A stretch of DNA of 64,000 nt from positions 124,001-188,000 of the forward strand of contig NZ_JAKNQL010000011.1 of assembly GCF_022662375.1 (NCBI RefSeq). Reading direction: 5' to 3'. Shown here in pieces: positions 17,319-29,036 of this stretch. The notes under the pieces are model-generated. The model ran no database searches, was not told the origin of the DNA, and worked only from the letters and a program-made list of their open reading frames with translations. A program made the translations under genes and the position numbers. The first letter of the stretch is position 1. Every line of letters begins with the position of its first letter. Origin of the DNA: Pseudomonas sp. CROZ-RG-20F-R04-15. Its GTDB lineage: Bacteria; Pseudomonadota; Gammaproteobacteria; Pseudomonadales; Pseudomonadaceae.

Positions 17319-19118
17319 ATGCCGTTACGGTCTACTGAAAACTGGCCCCACGGCGCGATAATGCTGGACGCCGAACACACACAGTTCGCGCTGTGGGCGC
17401 CGGATGCTTTTTACGTCAGTGTCGAACTGGAAAACGGCCAGTCGCTGCCAATGCTGTCTCAGGCGGACGGCTGGTTTGTGATCAAGGCCCGTTGCCCGGC
17501 GGGCACCCGCTACCGCTACAACATCGACGGCGAACTGGAGGTGCCCGACCCGGCCTCCAGAGCACAGGATGGTGATCTCGACCGCCACAGCGTGGTGGTC
17601 GATCCGCTGAGCTATCAATGGCGACACAGTGCCTGGCACGGTCGGCCGTGGAGCGAAGCGGTGATCTACGAGTTGCACGTCGGTGCGCTCGGCGGTTTCG
17701 CTGAAGTCGAACAACATCTGGCGCGCCTCGCGGGCCTGGGCATCACCGCCATCGAACTGATGCCGCTGGCGCAGTTCCCCGGCGAACGCAATTGGGGCTA
17801 CGACGGTGTTTTGCCCTACGCACCGCAAGCCTCCTACGGCACGCCGGAACAACTAAAGCACTTGATCGACAGTGCCCACGGCCACGGTCTGGCGGTCATT
17901 CTTGATGTGGTCTACAACCACTTCGGTCCCGACGGCAATTACCTGCACCGTTACGCCAAAGGCTTTTTCCGCGAGGACAAACACACACCGTGGGGCGCGG
18001 CGATCGATTTTCGCCGCAGCGAAGTTCGCGAATTCTTTATCGAAAATGCGCTCATGTGGTTGCTCGAATACCGCTTCGACGGTTTGCGCCTGGATGCGGT
18101 GCATGCCATCGAAGACCCGGATTTCCTCACCGAGATGGCCCAGCGAATCCGCCAGCAGATCGACCCGACACGGCATGTCTGGCTGACCGTGGAGAACGAG
18201 CTGAACCAGTCGAGCCTGCTCGAATACGATTACGACGCGCAATGGAACGATGACGGCCATAACGCCCTGCACGTGCTGCTCACCGGCGAAACCGACGCCT
18301 ATTACGCCGACTACGCCGCACAACCCACCGAACAATTGGTGCGCTGTTTGAGTCAGGGATTTGTCTTCCAGGGGCACATTACCCGCCATGGCGAGCCACG
18401 TGGCGAACCGAGCGAGCATCTGCCATCGACGGCATTCGTGCTGTTTCTGCAGAACCACGACCAGATCGGCAACCGTGCGTTCGGCGAGCGCCTGCATCAT
18501 CTGGCCGATCCGCGTGCCGTGCAGGCAGCGACCGTGCTGTTGCTGCTGTCACCGATGATTCCGCTGATGTTCATGGGCGACGAGTTCGCCGCCGAGCAGC
18601 CGTTCCTGTTTTTCACCAGTCACCACGGCGAACTGGCGGAATTGGTGCGAGAAGGTCGACGCAATGAATTCGCCGCGTTTAGCGCCTTCACCGATCCGCA
18701 CAAGCGCGAGCAGATTCCCGACCCGAATGCGGAAAAAACCTTCCATGCCTCACAGCCAAGGTTGATCGGTCATGGCAGCGCAAAACAGCAGGAAACCCTC
18801 GCGCTGTACCAAAAGCTCCTGCAGTTTCGCCATCAATACATCATTCCCCATCTGTCCGGCACGCAAGCGCTCGGCGCCCATATGCTCGGTCACGGCGCGG
18901 TCAGTGCGCGCTGGCGTCTGGGCAATGGCAGCGAGCTGCGAATTGACCTGAACCTCAGCGACACGCCAGTGGTCAACCCTGCACAGACCGACGCTGTGTG
19001 GCTGTTTCAACAGCCGCCCGCCGTCGTCTCGGATTCGGGCCAACTGCCCGCGTATTGCGCGCTTGTCAGCCTCACGGCCGCAACCCCTTTGCAACCTCTG
19101 GATGGAGAGCGCCTATGA
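17319..19118 (+). CDS. treZ: Maltooligosyltrehalose trehalohydrolase
   Basis: TreZ releases trehalose from maltooligosyltrehalose made by TreY. The 599-residue GH13 protein has an N-terminal carbohydrate-binding domain (about 1-95), a TIM barrel with nucleophile Asp259 (FDGLRLDAVHAIED) and acid Glu292 (VENELNQ), and a C-terminal beta domain. ATG 17319 sits 8 bases after GGGAGGT and is preferred over a TTG at 17310 that overlaps that site. Its stop overlaps the malQ start (ATGA). Confidence 0.92.
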   Translation: MPLRSTENWPHGAIMLDAEHTQFALWAPDAFYVSVELENGQSLPMLSQADGWFVIKARCPAGTRYRYNIDGELEVPDPASRAQDGDLDRHSVVVDPLSYQWRHSAWHGRPWSEAVIYELHVGALGGFAEVEQHLARLAGLGITAIELMPLAQFPGERNWGYDGVLPYAPQASYGTPEQLKHLIDSAHGHGLAVILDVVYNHFGPDGNYLHRYAKGFFREDKHTPWGAAIDFRRSEVREFFIENALMWLLEYRFDGLRLDAVHAIEDPDFLTEMAQRIRQQIDPTRHVWLTVENELNQSSLLEYDYDAQWNDDGHNALHVLLTGETDAYYADYAAQPTEQLVRCLSQGFVFQGHITRHGEPRGEPSEHLPSTAFVLFLQNHDQIGNRAFGERLHHLADPRAVQAATVLLLLSPMIPLMFMGDEFAAEQPFLFFTSHHGELAELVREGRRNEFAAFSAFTDPHKREQIPDPNAEKTFHASQPRLIGHGSAKQQETLALYQKLLQFRHQYIIPHLSGTQALGAHMLGHGAVSARWRLGNGSELRIDLNLSDTPVVNPAQTDAVWLFQQPPAVVSDSGQLPAYCALVSLTAATPLQPLDGERL

Positions 19119-21193
19119 GCGATGCGCAACTGGAAATTCTTGCAAGCCGCGCCGGCATCGCCGTCGACTGGATCGACGCCAATGGTCGCCAGCAAAAAGT
19201 CGCCCCGGCGGTGCTGCGCAATGTTCTGATCGGCCTCGGCCACCCTGCCAGCACGGCGCAGGAAATCGACGCCAGCCTGCTGGAACTGCAAGCGGTACAA
19301 CAAGATCGCCATCTGCCGCCGCTGCTGACCAGCGACGTCGGCGTCGGCCTCGATCTGGCGCGCTATTTCGCGCCTGAGACTCCCTGCGAAATCCACCTTG
19401 AAGACGGCTCGCGCTTGAACCTCAAACTGGATAGCGAAGCGGTGTTGCCGGGGCTGATTCCGGTCGGCTATCAACAAGTGCACATTGCCGATCAGTACTT
19501 CACCCTGGCCGTGGCGCCCGAGCGCTGCTTCAGCGTCGGCGATGCGGTCGATAATCCGATCCCGCGCGCCTGGGGCCTGAGTGTGCAGCTGTATTCCCTG
19601 CGCCGCCCAGGCGATGGCGGTTTTGGCGACACCCAAGCGCTGGAAGAACTGGTTCGTGTAGCGGGTGAACGCGGTGCCGACGCACTGGCAATCAGCCCGC
19701 TGCACGCCATGTTCAGCGCCGATACCGGGCGCTACAGCCCTTATTCGCCGTCCAGTCGGCTATTCCTCAACTCTCTGTACGCCGCACCGGGCGCGATTCT
19801 CGGTGAGCGTGCTTTGCGCGATGCCATCGACGCGGCAGGTCTGGCCGAACAGTTCGCGCAACTCGAAGACTTGAAACTGATCGACTGGCCGAGCGCCGCC
19901 GACACCAAGCAAAAGCTCCTGCAAGCGTTGTATGAAGGGTTCGTTGCCGGTGACCACCCGCTGCACCCGGACTTCGCCAGTTTCCGCCATGCCGGTGGCG
20001 AAGCACTGGAAAACCATTGCCGGTTCGAAGCGATTCAGGAAATGCGCGCCGCCCGTGGCGAAAACCTCGACTGGCGCCAGTGGCCGGAACACTGGCACGA
20101 CCCGCGTGGTGCTGCGCTGGAAGCGTTTGCCGAGGAATACGCCGAACGCATCGGCTATTTCGCTTTTTGCCAGTGGCTAATCCACCGTTGTCTGGAACGC
20201 GCGCAAACCGCTGCACGCAGTGCCGGCATGGGCATTGGCCTGATCGCCGATCTGGCAGTGGGTGCCGACGGCGCCGGCAGTCAGGCCTGGAGTTTTCAGG
20301 ACGAATTGCTCGCCTCGCTCACCGTCGGTGCGCCGCCGGACATTCTCAATCGCTCGGGCCAGGGCTGGGGCATTTCCGCGTTTTCCCCGGAAGGCCTGAT
20401 CCGCAATGGCTTCCGTGCCTTCATCGACATGCTGCGCGCCAACTTCGCCCACGCCGGCGGTTTGCGCATCGACCATGTCATGGGCCTGCAACGTTTGTGG
20501 GTGATCCCCAACGGCGCCATCCCGGCCGATGGCGCGTATCTGTATTACCCGGTCGATGACATGCTGCGCTTGCTGACCCTTGAATCCCATCGCCATCAGG
20601 CCATTGTCCTCGGCGAAGACCTCGGCACCGTGCCCGATGGCCTGCGCGAGAAACTCATCGCCCGTTCGATGCTGGGCATGCGCGTGTTGCTCTTCGAACA
20701 GGACAACACCTTTTTCAAACCGATTCTGGATTGGCCGGACAACGCACTGGCAACCACCAGCACTCACGATCTGCCGACGCTCAACGGCTGGTGGCATGGC
20801 CGTGACATCGACTGGAACGCGCGGCTGGGTTTTGTCGATGCCAACGGCGAAATCGAATGGCGCCAGCACCGCCAGCGTGAGCGCGAAGGTTTGCGCAGCG
20901 CGCTCAGCCAGGATCCGCAGAATTTTCGCGAGGAGTCCCACGAGGCCGATCAAGTGGTCGACGCCGCCGTACGCTTCCTCGGCCACACCCGCGCGCCGCT
21001 GGTGCTGTTACCGCTGGAAGATGCGCTGGGCATCAATGAACAGGCGAATCTGCCGGGCACCATCGACACCCATCCAAACTGGTCGCGGCGCTTGCCCGGC
21101 ACCAGTGAGGCGCTACTCGACGGCGCCGATGCGGCGCGACGTCTGGAGTTACTGGCCTGCGCGCGTCTTCAGGCAGCCGAGCGTGACCAATGA
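19115..21193 (+). CDS. malQ: 4-alpha-glucanotransferase (amylomaltase)
   Basis: MalQ moves alpha-1,4-glucan segments between chains and recycles short maltodextrins. The 692-residue GH77 protein has the nucleophile Asp453 (GLRIDHVMGLQRLW), acid/base Glu501 (LGEDLG), and the third carboxylate in STHDLPTLNGWW. It overlaps treZ upstream and treY downstream by four bases each (ATGA), so the three trehalose enzymes are translationally coupled. The frame runs upstream into treZ; the overlap start is the natural one. Confidence 0.93.
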   Translation: MSDAQLEILASRAGIAVDWIDANGRQQKVAPAVLRNVLIGLGHPASTAQEIDASLLELQAVQQDRHLPPLLTSDVGVGLDLARYFAPETPCEIHLEDGSRLNLKLDSEAVLPGLIPVGYQQVHIADQYFTLAVAPERCFSVGDAVDNPIPRAWGLSVQLYSLRRPGDGGFGDTQALEELVRVAGERGADALAISPLHAMFSADTGRYSPYSPSSRLFLNSLYAAPGAILGERALRDAIDAAGLAEQFAQLEDLKLIDWPSAADTKQKLLQALYEGFVAGDHPLHPDFASFRHAGGEALENHCRFEAIQEMRAARGENLDWRQWPEHWHDPRGAALEAFAEEYAERIGYFAFCQWLIHRCLERAQTAARSAGMGIGLIADLAVGADGAGSQAWSFQDELLASLTVGAPPDILNRSGQGWGISAFSPEGLIRNGFRAFIDMLRANFAHAGGLRIDHVMGLQRLWVIPNGAIPADGAYLYYPVDDMLRLLTLESHRHQAIVLGEDLGTVPDGLREKLIARSMLGMRVLLFEQDNTFFKPILDWPDNALATTSTHDLPTLNGWWHGRDIDWNARLGFVDANGEIEWRQHRQREREGLRSALSQDPQNFREESHEADQVVDAAVRFLGHTRAPLVLLPLEDALGINEQANLPGTIDTHPNWSRRLPGTSEALLDGADAARRLELLACARLQAAERDQ

Positions 21194-23958
21194 ATCAATC
21201 GCTCATCCAGCCCTTGCGCGCGACCTTGCGTCTGCAATTTCATAAAGGTTTCACCCTCGAACACGCGGTGCCCTTGGTGCCGTACTTTGCCCGGCTCGGC
21301 ATCAGCCACATTTACGCCTCGCCGCTGCTCGCGGCGCGGGCCGGTTCCATGCATGGTTACGATGTGGTCGACCCGACCCAGGTCAACCCCGAGCTCGGCG
21401 GCGAAGCGGCATTACGGCGCCTGGTCGGCACCCTGCGCGAACACAACATGGGGCTGATCCTCGACATTGTCTCCAACCACATGGCCGTCGGCGGCAACGA
21501 CAATCCGTGGTGGCTCGACCTGCTGGAATGGGGACGGCTGAGCCCTTACGGCGAGTTCTTCGACATTCAATGGCACTCGCCCGACCCGTTAATGGAGGGC
21601 CAGTTGTTGCTGCCATTTCTTGGCAGCGATTACGGCGTCGCGCTGCAGGAAGGCACGCTGAAACTGCGTTTCAACCCCGACACCGGCAGCTTTTACGTCG
21701 AGCACTACGATCATCACTTCCCGATCTGCCCGAACGATTACGGTGAATTGCTCAAATCCGCGGAAGCGCTGAAGCCTTTAGCCGATCGCTTCAGCACCCT
21801 CAGCTATCAAACCGATGCCCACTCGCTGGCGATTCCGTTGCAAGAAGAATTGCGGCAACTGGCGGCGGATCCGTCAATCGCTGAAGCCATTGAACACAAC
21901 CTCAAGCACTTCGACTCAACCAGCGAAGAAGGCTTCCACACACTGCATGCGTTGTTGGAGCGCCAGAGCTATCGCCTTGCCAGTTGGCGCACCGCCGCAG
22001 ATGACATCAACTGGCGGCGCTTTTTCGACATCAACGAGCTCGGTGGGCTGCGCGTTGAACGCCCAGCGGTGTTCGAGGCCACCCACGGCAAGATCTTCCA
22101 GTTGATCGCCGAAGGTCTGGTCGACGGTTTGCGCATCGACCACATCGACGGCCTCGCCGACCCGCGCGGCTACTGCCGCAAACTGCGCCGCCGCGTTGAT
22201 CTGCTGGCACCCGGCAGGCACTTGCCGATCTACGTCGAGAAGATCCTCGGCGCCGGCGAAACCCTGCACCGCGACTGGGCGGTGGACGGCACCACCGGTT
22301 ATGAATTCATGAATCAGCTATCGCTGCTGCAACACGATCCCGATGGAGAATACGTACTCGGTGATCTCTGGCAACGGCGCACCGAACGCCCGGCCGCCTT
22401 CATCGAAGAGGCACAACTGGCGCGCCAGCAGATCCTCAACGGCTCTCTCGCCAGTGACTGCGAAAGTGTCGCTCAGGCGCTGCTGCAAGTTGCCCGCGAC
22501 GACCTGATGACCCGTGACCTGACGCTCGGCGCGATCCGCCGGGTGTTGCAGGCGTTGATCGTGCACTTCCCGGTGTATCGCACTTACATCAGCGCCATGG
22601 GTCGCTCGACGCAGGACGAGGTGTTTTTCCAGCAGGCCATGGACGGTGCCCGACCAACACTGAGCGAAGCCGACTGGCCGGTGCTTGATTGCGTCGCTGC
22701 CTGGCTCGGCGGCACACCCTGGCGGCACAAACCGCGCGGGCGCTCACGGAAGATTCTCAAACATGCCTGCGTGCGTTTTCAGCAACTGACTTCACCGGCG
22801 GCGGCCAAAGCCGTGGAGGACACCGCGCTGTATCGCTCGGCGGTGCTGCTGTCGCGCAATGACGTCGGCTACAACACCGAACAGTTCAGCGCGCCGGTCA
22901 GCGACTTTCATGCGGTCAATCAGCAACGGTTGAATGAATTTCCCGACAACTTGCTGGCCACCGCGACCCACGATCACAAACGCGGCGAAGACACCCGCGC
23001 ACGGCTGGCCGTGCTCAGTGAACGCAGCCATTGGTACGCCGAGCAGATCGAATTGTGGCGCGCCCTCGCCCGACCGGTGCGGGTTGACGATCAACTGCCG
23101 TCAAGCGGTGATGAGCTGATTCTCTACCAAGCGTTGCTCGGCAGTTGGCCGCTGCATCTGCGCGAAGACGATCAGTCCGGGTTCGCCGATTACGCCAAGC
23201 GCATCTGGCAATGGCAGCAGAAAGCCCTGCGCGAAGCCAAGCTGCAAAGCAGTTGGAGTGCGCCCAACGAAGCCTATGAAAACGCCGCGCAGGCATTCAC
23301 CGAAAAACTCCTTACCGGTGAGGAAGGCGAACTGCTGCGCGCCGCACTGAGCAAGACGGTCAACAGCATCGCCGCTGCCGGCGCCCTCAATGGTTTGGCG
23401 CAAACCTTGCTGCGCATGACCGTGCCGGGGGTGCCGGATCTGTATCAAGGCAACGAGTTCTGGGACTTCAGCCTGGTTGATCCGGACAACCGCCGGCCGG
23501 TGGATTACGCCGCTCGCGAACGAGCTTTGCAGGAGCCATTGCCACCTGTGGAGTTGCTGGCGAACTGGCGTGACGGGCGCATCAAGCAAGCCTTGATCGC
23601 CCAGGTGCTGAACCTGCGCGCCGAGCACGCCGAGCTGTTTCGGCGTGGCACCTACCAGCCCTTGGAGGTACTGGGCAATCAGGCGCACAACGTGCTCGCG
23701 TTTGCCCGCGAACATGAGGGCAAGCAGGCCATCGTGATCGTGCCGATCCGTTGCGCCACGCTGCTGGAAAACAGTGCTGTACCTCAGGTCGATGCGCTGC
23801 GCTGGGGCGATACGCGGGTGATTTTACCGTTCGCCGCCTCTGAGACAAACCTGAAGGGACTTTTTTCAAGCAGCGCAGTCACAAAAAACAGGGAGCTGAA
23901 TATCAGCGACGCGCTGGGGGATGTCCCGGTCAATCTCTTTATCCAACACTTAACGTAA
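21190..23958 (+). CDS. treY: Maltooligosyltrehalose synthase
   Basis: TreY rearranges the reducing end of a maltodextrin to an alpha,alpha-1,1 bond, giving the substrate for TreZ. The 922-residue GH13 protein has the family start RLQFHKGFTLEHA, the YASPLLAARAGSMHGYDVVDPT motif, nucleophile Asp317 (DGLRIDHIDGLADP) and acid Glu350 (IYVEKILGAGE). Its length is normal for bacterial TreY. It is coupled to malQ by an ATGA overlap and ends 27 bases before the DUF2934 gene. Confidence 0.93.
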   Translation: MNQSLIQPLRATLRLQFHKGFTLEHAVPLVPYFARLGISHIYASPLLAARAGSMHGYDVVDPTQVNPELGGEAALRRLVGTLREHNMGLILDIVSNHMAVGGNDNPWWLDLLEWGRLSPYGEFFDIQWHSPDPLMEGQLLLPFLGSDYGVALQEGTLKLRFNPDTGSFYVEHYDHHFPICPNDYGELLKSAEALKPLADRFSTLSYQTDAHSLAIPLQEELRQLAADPSIAEAIEHNLKHFDSTSEEGFHTLHALLERQSYRLASWRTAADDINWRRFFDINELGGLRVERPAVFEATHGKIFQLIAEGLVDGLRIDHIDGLADPRGYCRKLRRRVDLLAPGRHLPIYVEKILGAGETLHRDWAVDGTTGYEFMNQLSLLQHDPDGEYVLGDLWQRRTERPAAFIEEAQLARQQILNGSLASDCESVAQALLQVARDDLMTRDLTLGAIRRVLQALIVHFPVYRTYISAMGRSTQDEVFFQQAMDGARPTLSEADWPVLDCVAAWLGGTPWRHKPRGRSRKILKHACVRFQQLTSPAAAKAVEDTALYRSAVLLSRNDVGYNTEQFSAPVSDFHAVNQQRLNEFPDNLLATATHDHKRGEDTRARLAVLSERSHWYAEQIELWRALARPVRVDDQLPSSGDELILYQALLGSWPLHLREDDQSGFADYAKRIWQWQQKALREAKLQSSWSAPNEAYENAAQAFTEKLLTGEEGELLRAALSKTVNSIAAAGALNGLAQTLLRMTVPGVPDLYQGNEFWDFSLVDPDNRRPVDYAARERALQEPLPPVELLANWRDGRIKQALIAQVLNLRAEHAELFRRGTYQPLEVLGNQAHNVLAFAREHEGKQAIVIVPIRCATLLENSAVPQVDALRWGDTRVILPFAASETNLKGLFSSSAVTKNRELNISDALGDVPVNLFIQHLT

Positions 23959-23985
23959 GCACGAGTTCAGTTCAGGAGCATTGCG

Positions 23986-24300
23986 ATGAGTACCGACGAT
24001 AAACGCATTCGCGAATTCGCCTATCAAATCTGGGAATCGGAAGGTCAGCCTGACGGTCAGGAAGCGCGCCACTGGGAGATGGCGCGCAAACTGGCTGAAG
24101 CCGAGGCGCTGGCCCCGAAGAAGCCACCGAAAGCGGCAGGCAGCAAAACCGCTGGCAAGACTGCCGAAACCAAGGCGCCGGCCGCCAAACCGAAACCTGC
24201 GGCGAAAGCCAAGCCCGCCAGCGCCGCCAAAGTGATTCCCCCGGGCGAAAAAGCCACCGAGAAAAAGCCTCGAGCGCCAAAGAAGCCTTCGGCGATCTGA
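23986..24300 (+). CDS. DUF2934 protein with Lys/Ala/Pro-rich tail
   Basis: Residues about 5-36 match DUF2934 (IREFAYQIWESEGQPDGQEARHW), a short helical domain of unknown role. Residues about 37-104 are a low-complexity tail rich in Lys, Ala and Pro, strongly basic and likely disordered, a little like histone-H1-type tails. It has its own GGAG ribosome binding site. DUF2934 genes commonly occur in Pseudomonas trehalose/glycogen operons (from memory), so a supporting role in this pathway is likely but undefined. Confidence 0.8.
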   Translation: MSTDDKRIREFAYQIWESEGQPDGQEARHWEMARKLAEAEALAPKKPPKAAGSKTAGKTAETKAPAAKPKPAAKAKPASAAKVIPPGEKATEKKPRAPKKPSAI

Positions 24301-24385
24301 CGCTTACCGGAAATATGAATTGAATGACCGTGTGGCGGGTTCGCTCGCCACCGAGGGTTCACTCGCCCTGAATAAATACACAAAA

Positions 24386-24481
24386 CCCTGTGGGAGCGAG
24401 CCTGCTCGCGAAGACGTCGGCACATCCGACATCTCTGTCAGCTGACCCACCGCTTTCGCGAGCAGGCTCGCTCCCACAGGG
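24386..24481. repeat. REP pair between DUF2934 and glgX
   Basis: Two oppositely oriented REP units, ends matching CCCTGTGGGAGC and its complement. They break the otherwise tight operon between the DUF2934 gene and glgX and may alter mRNA levels of the distal genes. Confidence 0.9.
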
Positions 24482-24525
24482 GAAACAGTGTTAACCGAAC
24501 CATCCCGATTTTTGCAGGAGCAATC

Positions 24526-26685
<2,160 letters not shown>

Positions 26686-26686
26686 T

Positions 26687-27685
26687 ATGGATCTGCATCG
26701 TTATCTCGGCCGCTGCCCAGCGGATTATCCGCACACCGTAGCGCTCGGCAATTGCCTGCGGGCGCTGGTCGAAGCCGGGCTGGATCGTTTGCCGTTACCG
26801 GGCAGTGGCCGCACGCTGGAACGTTTTCAGTGTCTGGCGGAGGTCGCTGGGCATGACCTCGGTTTGTGCAAACTGTTTGAAGGTCATACCGACGCACTGG
26901 CGATCATCGAACAACTGGGCGGCACGCCGACGCCGGGCAGCACCTGGGGCATGTGGGCCGCTGAACCGCCGCAGGCACGGGTCAAGGTCAGTCCGGCCGG
27001 GCACATGGTCGCGCTGCACGGGCGCAAGGCGTGGTGCTCCGGTGCTGCGGTGCTCAGCCATGCCTTGCTGACTGCGTGGGACGCCGATGATCAGCAACAA
27101 CTGGTGGCGGTCGCCCTCGACCAACCGGGTGTGACCATCACCGAACAGGGCTGGCAAGCCGTGGGCATGAGCGCGACTGGCAGCGTTGAAGTGCTGTTCG
27201 ACGGTGCTGAAGCGCAAGCCATCGGCAACCCCGGCGACTATCTGCAACGCCCCGGTTTCTGGCAGGGCGGTATCGGCATTGCGGCATGCTGGTACGGCGC
27301 CGCGCGGCAAATAGCCGAAGCATTGCGCACGCAGTGTGGGCAACGTCCGGAACCGCATGCGTTGGCGCATCTCGGCGCGGTCGACAGCGCTTTGCAGGCC
27401 GCCGCCGATGTATTGCGCTTCAGCGCCTTGCACATCGATGCGCATCCCGAGGACAACGCCGAACTGTTGGCCCGGCGTGCTCGCGCGGTGGTCGAACAGT
27501 CGGCCGAACAGGTGATGCGTGAAGTCGGTCGCGCCCTCGGCGCCGGGCCGTTTTGCAAGGATCGGCACTTTGCCCGGCTCAGCGCCGATCTGCCGGTGTT
27601 CTTGCGCCAGAGTCATGCCGAACGGGATCTGGCCGCGCTAGGGCAATTGGTGGCCGGGCACTCTATGGAGGCATGGGCACTATGA
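26687..27685 (+). CDS. Acyl-CoA dehydrogenase-like flavoprotein
   Basis: This 332-residue protein resembles acyl-CoA dehydrogenases: an N-terminal helical domain, a middle beta-domain with TPGSTWGMWAAEPP and GRKAWCSGAAVLSHALL (FAD-contact-like segments), and a C-terminal helical domain. It is shorter than the usual 380, mainly at the N-terminus. ATG 26687 follows a GAAGAAG site directly after glgX; ATG 26672 inside glgX is the alternative. It opens a four-gene, ATGA-overlapping block with a PIG-L deacetylase, methyltransferase and glycosyltransferase. What it oxidises is unknown; an acyl group on a sugar or lipid is an inference from context. Confidence 0.72.
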   Translation: MDLHRYLGRCPADYPHTVALGNCLRALVEAGLDRLPLPGSGRTLERFQCLAEVAGHDLGLCKLFEGHTDALAIIEQLGGTPTPGSTWGMWAAEPPQARVKVSPAGHMVALHGRKAWCSGAAVLSHALLTAWDADDQQQLVAVALDQPGVTITEQGWQAVGMSATGSVEVLFDGAEAQAIGNPGDYLQRPGFWQGGIGIAACWYGAARQIAEALRTQCGQRPEPHALAHLGAVDSALQAAADVLRFSALHIDAHPEDNAELLARRARAVVEQSAEQVMREVGRALGAGPFCKDRHFARLSADLPVFLRQSHAERDLAALGQLVAGHSMEAWAL

Positions 27686-28440
27686 AAACCAATCCGATTG
27701 TCGGTCAGGGCACGAGCCTGCATCAGTGGCAGGCCTCGCGGCATCTGGCGGAGCTGGACAGCATCGACATCCTCAGTCTGGTGCCACCGGGCGCACGGGC
27801 AGTCATTATCGCGCCGCACCCGGACGACGAAGTGCTCGGTTGTGGCGGCTTGCTGCAATTGCTCGCCGCCGCTGGCAGGTCTCTGCAATTGATTTCGGTG
27901 ACCGACGGCAGCGCCAGCCACCCCGGTTCCAGTCGTTGGCCAGTAGCACGGTTGAGCGTGGTTCGCCCACAGGAATCCGCCGAAGCGCTGCGCCGTCTCG
28001 GTCTGCCGATGCATCGCGTGAAGTGGCTGCGCGGCGGCTTCACTGACACTCAGGTCGCAGCGCAGGAAGCGCAGTTGGTCGAGTTCATCGAGCGTCATCT
28101 GCGACCCGACGACGTGCTCTTCACCACGTGGAGCGAGGACGGTCATTGCGACCACGAAGCCGTTGGCCACGCCAGTGCTGAAGCGGCGCGTCGGGTTGGC
28201 GCGACCTGTCATGAACTGCCGGTGTGGACGTGGCACTGGGCAACGCCGGAAGACGCCTTTGTACCGTGGCAACGGGCGCGCAAGATTCTCCTGACGCCAG
28301 CGCAAGTGGCGCGCAAACGCCACGCGGTGCACGCCTTTGCCAGTCAACTGGAAGGCGATCCCGACGCAGGACTCGGCCCGGTGCTGGCGCCTTATGTGCT
28401 CGATCGCCTGCTGCAACCCTTTGAAGTGGTGTTTCTATGA
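27682..28440 (+). CDS. PIG-L family deacetylase, catalytic residues intact
   Basis: PIG-L/LmbE proteins are zinc hydrolases that remove N-acetyl groups from amino sugars. In this 252-residue protein the first metal motif is intact (APHPDDE, His46, general base Asp48, ligand Asp49), as is the second (GHCDHE, His155 and ligand His158). It starts inside the stop of the dehydrogenase gene (ATGA) and overlaps the methyltransferase start the same way, so it acts with them. The substrate, an N-acetylated glycan or metabolite, is unknown. A close paralogue lies at 29876-30634. Confidence 0.83.
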   Translation: MKTNPIVGQGTSLHQWQASRHLAELDSIDILSLVPPGARAVIIAPHPDDEVLGCGGLLQLLAAAGRSLQLISVTDGSASHPGSSRWPVARLSVVRPQESAEALRRLGLPMHRVKWLRGGFTDTQVAAQEAQLVEFIERHLRPDDVLFTTWSEDGHCDHEAVGHASAEAARRVGATCHELPVWTWHWATPEDAFVPWQRARKILLTPAQVARKRHAVHAFASQLEGDPDAGLGPVLAPYVLDRLLQPFEVVFL

Positions 28441-29036
28441 GTGTCGAGGATCGGTATTTCGACGGCCTGTTTGCCGGCAGCGACGACCCGTGGGCGTTCC
28501 GCGAGCGCTGGTACGAGCAGCGCAAACGCGCGATCACCCTCGCCGCCCTGCCGCGTCCGCATTATCGGGCGATCTTCGAACCCGGCTGCGCCAACGGCGA
28601 GTTGAGCGCCGAACTGGCCGCCCGTTGCGATCGTTTGCTGTGCTGCGACACCGCCAGTGCGGCGGTGACCCTGGCGCGCACGCGTTTGAGCCTGTTCGAA
28701 CACGCCGAAGTGCGGCAAAACCGTCTTCCCGGCGACTGGCCGGAGGAAAAATTCGACCTGATTGTATTTAGCGAGATCGGCTACTACCTTGATGGCGAAG
28801 ATCTGACAGAGGTGATCCGTCGGGCCAGTGATTGCCTGACTGCCGACGGTCAGTTCCTCGCCTGTCACTGGCGTCCACCGATCGACGATTGCCCGCTGAA
28901 TGCGCGGCAGGTTCACGACCTGATCCACGAAAAACTGCATCTGCCACGCCTGGTTTTGCATCAGGAAGCGGACTTTATCCTTGAGATATGGAGCCGCGAA
29001 CCGCGCTCGGTAGCGGCGCTGGAGGGGTTGCGATGA
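28437..29036 (+). CDS. SAM-dependent methyltransferase (NodS-like)
   Basis: This 199-residue class I methyltransferase has motif I at 48-54 (EPGCANG) and the acidic residue in CCDTAS at about 73-78, with an FSEIGYYL segment (about 109-116) after motif II. It resembles NodS, which N-methylates a deacetylated sugar of Nod factors. Following a PIG-L deacetylase, methylation of a newly freed amine would make sense, but this is inference. ATGA overlaps couple it on both sides. Confidence 0.78.
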   Translation: MSVEDRYFDGLFAGSDDPWAFRERWYEQRKRAITLAALPRPHYRAIFEPGCANGELSAELAARCDRLLCCDTASAAVTLARTRLSLFEHAEVRQNRLPGDWPEEKFDLIVFSEIGYYLDGEDLTEVIRRASDCLTADGQFLACHWRPPIDDCPLNARQVHDLIHEKLHLPRLVLHQEADFILEIWSREPRSVAALEGLR

